Positions 1 through 9,895 of a stretch of 64,000 nucleotides of DNA are shown here, piece by piece. The notes below the pieces were generated by a model, which had not been told where the DNA came from, ran no database searches, and saw only the letters and a program-made list of their open reading frames with translations. Source of the stretch: an uncultured Flavobacteriaceae bacterium (lineage in GTDB: Bacteria > Bacteroidota > Bacteroidia > Flavobacteriales > Flavobacteriaceae). The stretch lies in contig CAKZOO010000066.1 of assembly GCA_937136455.1 (NCBI GenBank), positions 62,001-126,000 of the forward strand, in the 5' to 3' direction. Position numbers and translations under genes: made by a program. Every line of letters begins with the position of its first letter. Positions within the stretch are counted from its first letter, which is position 1.

Positions 1-1
1 A

Positions 2-3000
2 ACGGATGAACACGGAAATTATGAAATATCTGCAATTCCTTATAGTGGGAATGGACAGTCGTTTACCATTATTCCAACCCTTGGAAAACACGCATTTAAT
101 CCTTCACAAGAACTCGCTTATATAGGAGCCAATTCATCGGTGGTCAACAATGTCGATTTTACAGATAAATCATCCTTCATATTTAAAGGTAATGTAGTCT
201 ATGACTCCAGAGGAGTATTTCCAGCGACATCAGATGAACCAATTACTGGAGATATAAAAGAAGGTGAAGTTTACAATGCCTACACCGTTGGAAACTTAAC
301 TTATCAAAAAGGAGAATATTGGGCTGAGAAAGATGAAAATGGAAACATTACTAAACTATTGCGCTATGCTAAGATTCCTGTTCCTAATGCATATGTTTAT
401 ATAGATGATTTACAGGTAATTGATGAAAATAATGTACCCATACAGACAGATGTCAACGGTCAATTCACCATTGAGGTTCCTATTGGTAAACACGCCATAA
501 CAATACGAAAAACTTCTCATGATTTTGAATTTGAAGGCCGCTTTCCTGCAAAGACTAGTGAGGATATCAATGGAGAAACCTTTGTAACAAACACCTATGT
601 TGATTTTTATGAAGATCGTGATGTTCCAATAACTTTTATTGATAACACTAAAGTAATAGTTGTTGGAAGAGTAGTTGGAGGTAATGTAGAAGCCGACAAA
701 CCAATAGGTTTTGGTTTTGATGGTGAAAAAATATATTCAAGTGAAGGAGCAATAGATGTTGTTTATACCTCAAAAAATAATATTGGTAAAGCAAAGTTAA
801 CTTTAGGTTATATGCCGGTTGGTGCTACCAGTATCACTCCTGAATATGAAACTTCATTTACAACCAATAGTGTTACAGGAGAATATAGGGTAAGTATTCT
901 TCCATTAAAATATACGCTATCAAAGAATAACTTAAACTTTGTAAGTGGTAAAAACCCTGATGATAAATTGCTTTTGGAATCGGATAAAGTAGTTAATTAT
1001 TCGGAGATAAAATCCCTTACATATCCTTCGTATTCAATCAATAATCAAACGATTACAGGGGATCAACCCTATCAAGAAATACTCTCGTTTACTCATTTAA
1101 CAGCTCCTGAGTCAACCGTTTTAAATCAAACGTGCTTAACATCTTATGAAAAGGATGGAAAAACCTATCAAATAGATAGTTTACAAAGACCTTTGTTATA
1201 TATGCAACTCAATTTTTACGCAATCAAAATAAAAACTTTTGAATCGTATTATAATTATGATGAAAGCCTAACAGAACCATCAGTAGATGAGGTTGCAGTT
1301 AAAGATAGAGAGCTTATCGTAACTAATAATTTAGCTAGAGAACAAAGTGGAACTATCACCTATGATGTTTCAGAAGATGGCATTACGTTATATATTTTTC
1401 AAGGAGGCTTACCAAATACAGATGCAGAACAAAATTATAAGAGAACTATAGATTTAAAGATGAGAGTGAATGAGATTGATTATCCTATTGCTAATTATGA
1501 ATCTGAAGGGATCGTATTAGGGGGAATTGAAGACGGTTCTAATACATTTATGACTGCAGGCCCTGATCAAGTAGATTTTATATTACGTGATCCTCCTGGG
1601 TCTAGTAGTTCAGCAACCATTGAAAAAGGGTCGAGTTTCTCTTTTGTAACAACTGGAAGTTATTCACATTCTGATGGAAACACAACAGAAGCAGAATTAA
1701 ATTTAGGAAATAAATGGGAAGTAGGAGGAGGAACACTTGGCCCATTAAATTCAACAGAATATATAAGTGATAGATTAAATAATATATCGGTACAGGTATC
1801 TTCTTCACGTGGAACTGATATAGAAAAAACGTATACATTTAATCAAAGTATTTCTACTAGTGATGAGCCACAGTGGGTGGGTAGTGATGCTGATTTGTAT
1901 ATTGGTACAGCTGCAAATATTTATTACGGAACTTTTGATAATTTAGTATTGAGTGATTCTGTTTCAGAAACCAAATCATCGGATTCAATTAAAGTAACCG
2001 ATGAAGATGGCAATGAGCTAGAATTTTATCCAACAGTAGAAAAAGGATTTTCATTTGTCGAATCTGAAGACAAAACAATATTTGTTTATAGTCAACATAC
2101 TATTTTAGAAGAAATAATCCCCAAACAGGAAGAAATTTTAGAGAAATTAAGAAGTGGTGAACTTACCCAAAATGAGGGTAATGTTAAAGATACTACATAC
2201 TATAAATCAAATATTAACCTTTGGAGGCAGACGATCCTTCAAAATGAATTAACTAAATACCAGGCATATAATGATCGAGAGGGATTAAAAACTTCTATAG
2301 AAAGTTTAATCAATGATTTAAAAGAGTCATCGGATACTAAAGATGGTCTTAGGAGTATGCTCAATGAAACGTTCTTCAAAAACATCTCGTTTGATACAGG
2401 GACAGGTGAGTTTACTCAAAGTTATGAGATTGAAGGTGTAAAAACTAAAACGCATATAACCACTACTCAAATTGATGAAGAAATAGGCGGAAAATTAGGT
2501 CTTAAATGGAATGAAAAAGGATTTGAAATTAAGACTCTATATACTCGAAGTTGGGATCATGAAGAAGGAGATGTAAACAGTCAAACAAATACGTTAAATG
2601 TAAGCTATTCATTTGCTGATTATGATGAGTTTAACATTCATTCAGTTGATGTAATTAATTCTTTTGACGGAAATGGACCAATTTTTATTACTAAAGCCGG
2701 AGAGACCTCTTGTCCCTACGAAGGATCTGAAAAATCTCATTTTTACAACCCTGATCATGAAAATGTAACTAATCCAGATACTGATATAAAGGAATTAAAT
2801 CCTCTCACAGAAAGTATGGATCTTTCAGTAGGTACAATAGCTTTAGAAATTCCAGAATTAACGGTAGAGGTAGCTTCAGTGAGTAATATTCCTGATGGTC
2901 GTAATGCAGAATATGTTTTAAAACTCAGAAACGTCAGTACCATTGAAAATGAAGCGCTATTTAGATTAAAAGTCGATCAAACCACAAATCCTCACAATGC

Positions 3001-6000
3001 CGATATTAATATTGACTCTGATGGAGTTGAATTAATTATTCCTTCAGGAGAAACAATTGAATATACAGTTACTCTTGCTAAAGTTGTGGAAGATCAGTTT
3101 GATTATGAGGATATTCGAATCTATCTAGAATCTGCTTGTGGTGGAGTTGAGAGAAATTCATTTTTAGTTAATTTAGGAACTGGATTAAGAGGTGAAGTTT
3201 TTCTTTCAGCTCATTTTGTCCCAGCTTGTTCGCCAGTTACTATTACCGCTCCAGATGAAAATTGGTTGATGAACAGAAATACCACTTTTACTGGAGATGA
3301 AACAAATCCTGTGATGATTACCCTTAGTGAATACAATACAGAATTTGAAAGTTTAAATAAAATAAGTTTAGAATATCGTTATAAGGGAACACCAAATTGG
3401 ATAGGATTAAAAACCTATTACAAAGATGAGGAGGCCTATAATGATGCCATTAGTGGAGGTGATACCAATGTAGCTTTAATAGATGGAGCTCAATTAAATT
3501 ACGCTTGGGATATTGCCGGTCTAGGACTTGCTGATGGTGACTACGAACTCAGAGCACGAACCGATTGTTATAACGGAACTGGATTTGTTTCTGAGACCAT
3601 TGAGGGATCTATCGATTTAACATCGCCAGTCTTATTTGGAACACCTACTCCTAAAAATGGAATTTTAGGTCTTGGGGATGATTTATCACTTCGATTTAAT
3701 GAACCTGTTAAAAAGAACGGTACGGTATCTAAGTTTGAATTTTTAGTTCAGAAAAATCAACTAGCTGTTAATCATGAAGTTTCACTTGCTTTTAATGGAC
3801 AATCAAATTCTGCAACGATTCAAAGACCTTCACTTTCAAATGGTGATTTTAGTATCGAGTTTTGGTTAAAGAACACTAGTGGAGAAGGATCGTCAACATT
3901 AATAAGTCAACAAGATGGTATTAAAGTTACTTTGATCAATGATAAGTTGAATTTTAGTGTTGGAGCTGTATCTATTGAAAGGGAAATCATGAAAGATAAT
4001 AGCTTTAATCACTATGCGCTTACCTATAATGATACACAACAAGTGATGAGTATTTTTGAAAATGGAGATTTAAAATTTTTTGATACAGTTGGTAAGGTAT
4101 TATTTGCTAACAGTAATCCAATAGTGATTGGAGGTAGTTCATTTTCTGGTAATATTCACGATTTAAGAATATGGAAAAAGACACTATCTAAAGATGATAC
4201 TTCCTTAGAGATGAATAATGTCCTAACGGGACATGAAAAGAATCTCATTGGTTACTGGCCTATGAATGAAGGGCATGGAGACCTTGCGTACGATATTGCT
4301 CGTTACAAACATTTAATCATTGAAAATGCCAATTGGGATATCAAGCCAAAGGGGTTTTCTTATGAGTTTAATGGTGAAAACTATTTGGATTTTGATCAAA
4401 TGTCTAAGGTAATTATCACTAATGAAATGGATGCTACTTTATCTTTCTGGATGAAATCAAATCAACATACAAATGCTACTTTAATTTCAAATGGAACTCA
4501 TGATTACGACGATGACGGAATATTTGATAAAGTTGATGTTGATGTAAATGGAGATGGTGTCATAGATAATGGAGCTGACCAAGACAATGATGGAATAAAG
4601 GATGCTGCAGATGCTGACGTGAATGGTGATGGAGAAATCGATAATGGAATTGATGTCGATGGAAATGGGGTTAATGATGCCTATGATAGTCCTTCAAATA
4701 CCTGGAATTTGGACCTTGAAAATGGAATATTAGTATTGCATTCAGAGGGTGATGCTTATTCCTTTGGAAACAGATTACTCAACGATGATAGTTGGCATCA
4801 TATAGCGATGAGTTTGTCTAGAAATGGAACGATTCGTATGTATATAGACGGAGATGAACTCAGTTCTTATGCGAGTACAGCAATTGGAGGTTTTGAATCA
4901 GGACATTTGTTTGTGGGTGCTAGAGGGCATATCAATAATGATACTTCCATAGAAATCGATCGTTACTACAAAGGAATGATTGATGAGCTTCGAATTTGGA
5001 ATTCATCGCGAACTGCAGATCAAATTCTCGAAGATCAATATTTTGAAGTTGATTTAGAAACAACAGGTTTGTTGTTCTATAGTCCCTTCAATGTGTTAGC
5101 TCCTACAACCTCTTCAGGTCCAAGTGGTCCTAAGTATTACTATCCTGTTAGTTCAAGCTCAGGATCCAAGCTTAGTTCATATGCGAATGTTTATGGAGAA
5201 CTCTTGCCTTCAGAAGTCACTCCAGGAGTCAAACCCTATCGACCTACAGAATCACTAAACGTCAATGCAATCATCAGCGGATCTGAACTATTATTAAACC
5301 CTGATATAACAGATTGGGCTAGCGTTGAAGGTAAAATAGCAACTATCACCGTATCAGGACTTAATGATCTATCTGATAACAAACAAGCTTCTCCAGTTAC
5401 TTGGAGTACTTATATTAGTAAAAACCCTGTAAAATGGTTTGTTGAAGGTCATAGTGATATAGTTCATATTGTTCATAGAACAGAAAAAGGAACAGGATTT
5501 GAGATTACTTTAGTCAATCAAGGGGGGGCTTATGAATCGTTTAGTATTGATGCTCCAAGTTGGCTAACGCTTTCCTCTAAATCTGGAACACTTGATCCGA
5601 ATAGTACCTTGACGATATCTGCAGTGGCGGATGAGAAACTAGCTACTGGAGACTACAATGAAGTTTTGTCATTGACTACCGATTACGGATTTAATGAACA
5701 AATACACTTAGAATTCAGAGTCTTGGCAGTAGAACCAGACTTCTCATTTGATCCATCTGCCTTTACTAAATCGATGAATATTATCGGAAAAGTGAAAATT
5801 GATGAAATCTTTACCAATGATATCTATGATAAAGTTATCGTAAAAGTAGGTGAAGAAGTTAGGGGTGTTGGTTCTGTTTTATTTGATGAAGATCTGAATG
5901 AATACTTTGTTTATATTACTGTTTACAGTAATGCTGATGAAAGTGAAAGACTCAGTTTTTATATTTGGGACGCTGAGGTTGGAAAACTTCGCGAAGCACT

Positions 6001-7246
6001 TCTAAATGACGAATTGTTTGTTGATTTTGTAGAGAATGAAATAATCGGAACCTATCTAAATCCTGCAATCATTAAAAATACCGATGTGGAAACTCAAGAA
6101 ATTCCACTTAACAAAGGATGGAATTGGGTGTCGTTTAATGTTCAGGATCCAGATTTTGACGATTTAAATGCACTTACTAAAGAATTAGATCTCAGTACTT
6201 CTGATATTATTCAATCGAATGCTCCTGCATTATTTGATGCTTATCAAAAGGATGATTATAATCCTGATAATAGTGGCTGGTCGGGTTCTCTATCGGCTTA
6301 TGGAGGTGTTAATGTCAATCGTATGTATAAGATAAAAGTGGCAAAAGCTCAGAACTTTGTTGTGAAGGGAGTTCCAGTTGATTTAAGTGATTGGTATTTT
6401 GAAGTGACTGAAAATTGGAATTGGTTGCCCTTTGTAGGATTAAGTAATCAACCGATAAAAGATGCTCTTGCAAATTTTGACGCAAGTGAAGGAGATTTGA
6501 TTAAATCTCAGAATGAATTTGCGATCTACAGTGCTGAAATAGGTTGGAAAGGATCGCTAGATTATCTCGATGAAGGTGTTGGTTATATGCTTAAATCAGC
6601 TAAAGCGCAGCAATTTAGTTATCCTATCTATTTAGATCAAACGATGGCTAAGTACAACAATTCATCTAAAGGAATTGAAAGTGATTTAACACACGATGAC
6701 CTTATAAGAGAATTTAATTCTTATCCAAGTACTATGAGTGCTGTTGTGAAGCTTCCTTTGGGTTATAATCAAATTGCTTTCTACGATCAAAATATGAAAT
6801 TGAGAGGAATTGCAAATACAAGAGAGGTAAATGGTGAATCACTTGCTTTTGTGACGCTTCACGGTGATCAAACCGAGGAACTGATTGCGTTTATAGGTTC
6901 AGAATCTAAGGAATTGACCTCAACAGCTCATGCAGTAAGTTTTTCAAACAACAGTATTTTGGGAAGTCTAAAAGAACCTTATATTATTGAGTTGTTAAAA
7001 GATAAGGTGACATTCTATCCAAATCCATTTACGGATCATTTTGAATTAGCGATTAAATCTGATGAAAGTACTTCAGCAGAGCTCATCATTACCAATCTAA
7101 ATAATCAAATGGTATTTAGAGAAACTGTTGAATTAGTAGTAGGTGAAAACTTAGTTAAACGCCAGGTTAATGTTCAAACGGGAGTTTATGTTCTTAGAAT
7201 CATTATTGGAGATACAACTCTTGTAAGTAAAATAGTTAAACAGTAA
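2..7246 (+). CDS. Giant T9SS-secreted surface protein, 5'-truncated by the window: carboxypeptidase-regulatory-like segments, two LamG-like domains, TSP3-like Asp-rich repeats, Ig-like and BACON-like regions, C-terminal type A sorting domain
   Basis: Frame is open from base 2, upstream of the ORF-track ATG at 140 (TDEHGNYEISAIPYSGNGQSF...). LamG-like motifs (FSIEFWLKN, HDLRIWKKTL, DELRIWNSSRT). C-terminus VTFYPNPFTDHFELAI...TGVYVLRIIIGDTTLVSKIVKQ is a T9SS sorting domain. Confidence 0.88.
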   Translation, partial: TDEHGNYEISAIPYSGNGQSFTIIPTLGKHAFNPSQELAYIGANSSVVNNVDFTDKSSFIFKGNVVYDSRGVFPATSDEPITGDIKEGEVYNAYTVGNLTYQKGEYWAEKDENGNITKLLRYAKIPVPNAYVYIDDLQVIDENNVPIQTDVNGQFTIEVPIGKHAITIRKTSHDFEFEGRFPAKTSEDINGETFVTNTYVDFYEDRDVPITFIDNTKVIVVGRVVGGNVEADKPIGFGFDGEKIYSSEGAIDVVYTSKNNIGKAKLTLGYMPVGATSITPEYETSFTTNSVTGEYRVSILPLKYTLSKNNLNFVSGKNPDDKLLLESDKVVNYSEIKSLTYPSYSINNQTITGDQPYQEILSFTHLTAPESTVLNQTCLTSYEKDGKTYQIDSLQRPLLYMQLNFYAIKIKTFESYYNYDESLTEPSVDEVAVKDRELIVTNNLAREQSGTITYDVSEDGITLYIFQGGLPNTDAEQNYKRTIDLKMRVNEIDYPIANYESEGIVLGGIEDGSNTFMTAGPDQVDFILRDPPGSSSSATIEKGSSFSFVTTGSYSHSDGNTTEAELNLGNKWEVGGGTLGPLNSTEYISDRLNNISVQVSSSRGTDIEKTYTFNQSISTSDEPQWVGSDADLYIGTAANIYYGTFDNLVLSDSVSETKSSDSIKVTDEDGNELEFYPTVEKGFSFVESEDKTIFVYSQHTILEEIIPKQEEILEKLRSGELTQNEGNVKDTTYYKSNINLWRQTILQNELTKYQAYNDREGLKTSIESLINDLKESSDTKDGLRSMLNETFFKNISFDTGTGEFTQSYEIEGVKTKTHITTTQIDEEIGGKLGLKWNEKGFEIKTLYTRSWDHEEGDVNSQTNTLNVSYSFADYDEFNIHSVDVINSFDGNGPIFITKAGETSCPYEGSEKSHFYNPDHENVTNPDTDIKELNPLTESMDLSVGTIALEIPELTVEVASVSNIPDGRNAEYVLKLRNVSTIENEALFRLKVDQTTNPHNADINIDSDGVELIIPSGETIEYTVTLAKVVEDQFDYEDIRIYLESACGGVERNSFLVNLGTGLRGEVFLSAHFVPACSPVTITAPDENWLMNRNTTFTGDETNPVMITLSEYNTEFESLNKISLEYRYKGTPNWIGLKTYYKDEEAYNDAISGGDTNVALIDGAQLNYAWDIAGLGLADGDYELRARTDCYNGTGFVSETIEGSIDLTSPVLFGTPTPKNGILGLGDDLSLRFNEPVKKNGTVSKFEFLVQKNQLAVNHEVSLAFNGQSNSATIQRPSLSNGDFSIEFWLKNTSGEGSSTLISQQDGIKVTLINDKLNFSVGAVSIEREIMKDNSFNHYALTYNDTQQVMSIFENGDLKFFDTVGKVLFANSNPIVIGGSSFSGNIHDLRIWKKTLSKDDTSLEMNNVLTGHEKNLIGYWPMNEGHGDLAYDIARYKHLIIENANWDIKPKGFSYEFNGENYLDFDQMSKVIITNEMDATLSFWMKSNQHTNATLISNGTHDYDDDGIFDKVDVDVNGDGVIDNGADQDNDGIKDAADADVNGDGEIDNGIDVDGNGVNDAYDSPSNTWNLDLENGILVLHSEGDAYSFGNRLLNDDSWHHIAMSLSRNGTIRMYIDGDELSSYASTAIGGFESGHLFVGARGHINNDTSIEIDRYYKGMIDELRIWNSSRTADQILEDQYFEVDLETTGLLFYSPFNVLAPTTSSGPSGPKYYYPVSSSSGSKLSSYANVYGELLPSEVTPGVKPYRPTESLNVNAIISGSELLLNPDITDWASVEGKIATITVSGLNDLSDNKQASPVTWSTYISKNPVKWFVEGHSDIVHIVHRTEKGTGFEITLVNQGGAYESFSIDAPSWLTLSSKSGTLDPNSTLTISAVADEKLATGDYNEVLSLTTDYGFNEQIHLEFRVLAVEPDFSFDPSAFTKSMNIIGKVKIDEIFTNDIYDKVIVKVGEEVRGVGSVLFDEDLNEYFVYITVYSNADESERLSFYIWDAEVGKLREALLNDELFVDFVENEIIGTYLNPAIIKNTDVETQEIPLNKGWNWVSFNVQDPDFDDLNALTKELDLSTSDIIQSNAPALFDAYQKDDYNPDNSGWSGSLSAYGGVNVNRMYKIKVAKAQNFVVKGVPVDLSDWYFEVTENWNWLPFVGLSNQPIKDALANFDASEGDLIKSQNEFAIYSAEIGWKGSLDYLDEGVGYMLKSAKAQQFSYPIYLDQTMAKYNNSSKGIESDLTHDDLIREFNSYPSTMSAVVKLPLGYNQIAFYDQNMKLRGIANTREVNGESLAFVTLHGDQTEELIAFIGSESKELTSTAHAVSFSNNSILGSLKEPYIIELLKDKVTFYPNPFTDHFELAIKSDESTSAELIITNLNNQMVFRETVELVVGENLVKRQVNVQTGVYVLRIIIGDTTLVSKIVKQ

Positions 7247-7268
7247 ATAGATTTAGATACTAATTCTT

Positions 7269-8174
7269 ATGAAAAAACTAGTATTACTTATTGTGTTGTT
7301 ACAGATTTCAGTGGTACAACTGTATGCTCAGAATCCACCTTGGAATGTCGATGAGAGTGCATATCAATTTACAATGACGTTTATAGCAAAACTCAATGTA
7401 GATGGGATTCAACTCGATGACACTAATGATGTAGTAGGAGCTTTTGTTGGAAATAATTGTAGAGGAGTCGCTCATTTGACTTTTGTGGAAAGCAAGGATG
7501 ATTACTATGCTTATTTAACTGTGTTTTCAAATTCTCAAGATGAGGTAATTTCTTTCAAAGTATACGATAGTTCCAAAAGTACTATTACACAAATTAATAA
7601 GACCGTTCAATTCAAATCAGGTACTAATAATGGTGATTTATTTCAGTCTTTTAGTATTGCTGAGCCTGCTTTAAAGAGTGAGGCCGAACTATTGTCCTTT
7701 CAGTTTGGGGGATCTGATTCCAATAAAGTGAAAATAAGTGGTGATAGTGTTGAAGTTAATTTGGATCAAAGCTTTGACCTTTCAAATTTGAGACCTGAAT
7801 TTACCATAAGTGAAGGAGCTAAACTATATAAGAATGGAGAAGAACTCTTCTCCTCTGAAAAGAGCGATGATTTTACTTCAGAAATCACCTATAGTGTTTT
7901 ATCAGAAGATGAATCAACACTTAACACTTATAGTGTCAATGTATATCAAAATGCATTTTACAAGAAAGATGCTGTATGTTATACTGGCGGTGCGATCAAA
8001 GTTGTTTCCAATCAAGAAGGGGCTAGTGTTGAACTCATCAGTGATGGTAATAGTAGATATTCAAAAAGTATTACTGATGGTGTCGCTGAGTTTACTGATT
8101 TGGAAAGCACTTTTTACACGGTTACCATTGGGAATCAAACAAAAAAAATTCAGATTAATATGATTACAAAATAA
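7269..8174 (+). CDS. Secreted protein sharing a ~100-aa domain with the upstream giant protein
   Basis: Signal peptide MKKLVLLIVLLQISVVQLYAQ. Domain YQFTMTFIAKLNVDG...DVVGAFVGNNCRGVAHLTF...YYAYLTVFSN resembles SMNIIGKVKIDE...GVGSVLFD...YFVYITVYSN in the giant protein. Confidence 0.8.
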   Translation: MKKLVLLIVLLQISVVQLYAQNPPWNVDESAYQFTMTFIAKLNVDGIQLDDTNDVVGAFVGNNCRGVAHLTFVESKDDYYAYLTVFSNSQDEVISFKVYDSSKSTITQINKTVQFKSGTNNGDLFQSFSIAEPALKSEAELLSFQFGGSDSNKVKISGDSVEVNLDQSFDLSNLRPEFTISEGAKLYKNGEELFSSEKSDDFTSEITYSVLSEDESTLNTYSVNVYQNAFYKKDAVCYTGGAIKVVSNQEGASVELISDGNSRYSKSITDGVAEFTDLESTFYTVTIGNQTKKIQINMITK

Positions 8175-8175
8175 G

Positions 8176-8307
8176 ATGAAAAAAAAGTTTACGTATAGTT
8201 TTCAAATTCTAGCTTTTATATTAATTATAGTGCTATTTACCAAATGCAAACAAGAAGAATTTGATTGTACTACTGTGGTTCAACCTGAATATGAATTAGT
8301 AGAATAA
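8176..8307 (+). CDS. Small putative lipoprotein, 43 aa (not in ORF track)
   Basis: Manual translation: MKKKFTYSFQILAFILIIVLFTKCKQEEFDCTTVVQPEYELVE*. N-terminal hydrophobic stretch followed by a lipobox-like FTKC; lies between two collinear genes. Confidence 0.6.
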   Translation: MKKKFTYSFQILAFILIIVLFTKCKQEEFDCTTVVQPEYELVE

Positions 8308-8318
8308 AGAGATATAAA

Positions 8319-9287
8319 ATGAATAGATTAAAAAATAATCAAATGTTTTATCCAATCGTGTTTATGATACTTTCTCTTAGCTGCAATAAGAGTGAAGAAC
8401 CAGTTGAGGAGCAAAGCTGTACTACAGATCAAGTTTTAGACGATACAAGAGGTGTGTGTAATGAAACCCTGCCATTTGATTCATCATATCACGAAACGAT
8501 TTCAGGATCTGTGAGAACTATAACAGCAAATAGTATTCCCAATCACAAAGTAGGGTTGTTTGGAAAAGTTGCTGGAGCCTTAAATCCTAATGTGATTACT
8601 GAGCAATCAGAAACATACCAAATCAGTTCTAATCCATCAATAGCATCAGAATTAACCCCTTTATTGTCGACTCAAGGAGTTGTTCCAAATGCTGGACCTC
8701 AATATTCATTTGGAATTATATTTAACGGGGTAGAATTAGATCCTACTCCAGCTGAGCCTTTTCCTCATGAAGGTATTTTTAGTTCAAATGTCAATTGGGA
8801 ATGGAATTTAGAAGCCCTTAATGTAAATCTAGGTTTGGATTGTAATAACGCACATGTACAACCTCAAGGAAAGTATCACTACCACGGATCGCCATTGCTG
8901 TATTTGGAAAATTTAAATCTTCCTACCGATAAAATGACTCTTGTGGGATATGCAGCAGATGGTTTTCCAATCTATTATAAATACGCTTTTGCTGTTGCAA
9001 CTGATAATACTTCACAAGTAATTGCCATGACATCAAGTTATCAGTTAAAAACAGGAAATAGACCAGGTGATGGAATTACTGCACCATGCGATGTGTACAA
9101 TGGTATTTATTCAAATGATTACGAGTATATCAATGACTTAGGGAGCTTAGATGAAGCGAATGGAAGAACAGGTATTACACCTGAGTATCCAGATGGAACT
9201 TATTATTATGTCCTAACAGATGAATTTCCATCGATTCCCAGATATTTTAAAGGAACTCCATCTGATGACTTTAAAATTGGAAGATAA
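8319..9287 (+). CDS. YHYH domain-containing lipoprotein
   Basis: Lipoprotein signal (MILSLSCNKSEE) and the signature GKYHYHGSPLLYL, followed by LVGYAADGFPIYYKYA. Confidence 0.85.
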   Translation: MNRLKNNQMFYPIVFMILSLSCNKSEEPVEEQSCTTDQVLDDTRGVCNETLPFDSSYHETISGSVRTITANSIPNHKVGLFGKVAGALNPNVITEQSETYQISSNPSIASELTPLLSTQGVVPNAGPQYSFGIIFNGVELDPTPAEPFPHEGIFSSNVNWEWNLEALNVNLGLDCNNAHVQPQGKYHYHGSPLLYLENLNLPTDKMTLVGYAADGFPIYYKYAFAVATDNTSQVIAMTSSYQLKTGNRPGDGITAPCDVYNGIYSNDYEYINDLGSLDEANGRTGITPEYPDGTYYYVLTDEFPSIPRYFKGTPSDDFKIGR

Positions 9288-9866
9288 TTGAGGCGTAAAA
9301 TACTATATCTATTATTTGTATTGTGCATTGAGTTTGTCAATGCTCATGAGGTTAATGAAGCTTTTTTTGAATTCGTTATTAAGAGTAATTCAGTAGAAGT
9401 TTATGTGGAGTTCCCATGGACCATGAGAAATGCACTTATCGAATACAATCCAGATTTAAAACACTCAACATCAAAAGCAGATTTTGTAAAAACATTTGAA
9501 AAATACCTAATAGAAAATTTAATTCTTGAAAATTCAGATAGAAGACAATTGAATTTTGATTTCTTTGAAGAGCTTCCTCAAAATGGTGAATCACATCAAA
9601 ACAAGTATATGCTAGTGTATAGTGGTAGTAATTTGGCTAGAGTTCAAAATACGATCATGTTTAATCTATATGACAACCAAGTCAACTACAATAGTTTTCA
9701 AATCAATGCTGAGAAGAAAACATACGAAACGAATAAGAGTAACCCTTTTTTTTATTTAAAAGATGACGTTAATGATTTTATGATTTACCTGGTAATGATT
9801 GGAATTCCTTTACTCTATTTAATCATAAGAGCAATAAAAAAAAGCTCCAGCGAGAGATCAACTTAA
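9288..9866 (+). CDS. Secreted, C-terminally membrane-anchored protein of unknown function
   Basis: TTG start immediately after the preceding stop. Signal peptide ending VNAHEVNEAFF; C-terminal TM MIYLVMIGIPLLYLIIRAIKKSS. Confidence 0.65.
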   Translation: MRRKILYLLFVLCIEFVNAHEVNEAFFEFVIKSNSVEVYVEFPWTMRNALIEYNPDLKHSTSKADFVKTFEKYLIENLILENSDRRQLNFDFFEELPQNGESHQNKYMLVYSGSNLARVQNTIMFNLYDNQVNYNSFQINAEKKTYETNKSNPFFYLKDDVNDFMIYLVMIGIPLLYLIIRAIKKSSSERST

Positions 9867-9895
9867 TTGAATTTATAACACAAATCAAATTTTCT

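Noticed and set aside
1602-1838. Minus-strand ORF (78 aa) inside the giant gene
   Set aside because: Low-complexity, hydrophobic antisense translation of a clearly coding + strand; no recognisable signal.
2755-2943. Minus-strand ORF (62 aa) inside the giant gene
   Set aside because: Antisense to a well-supported frame; no domain or start context.
7810-8163. Plus-strand ORF (117 aa) overlapping the partner protein in another frame
   Set aside because: The overlapped frame has a signal peptide and a shared domain; the alternative has neither.
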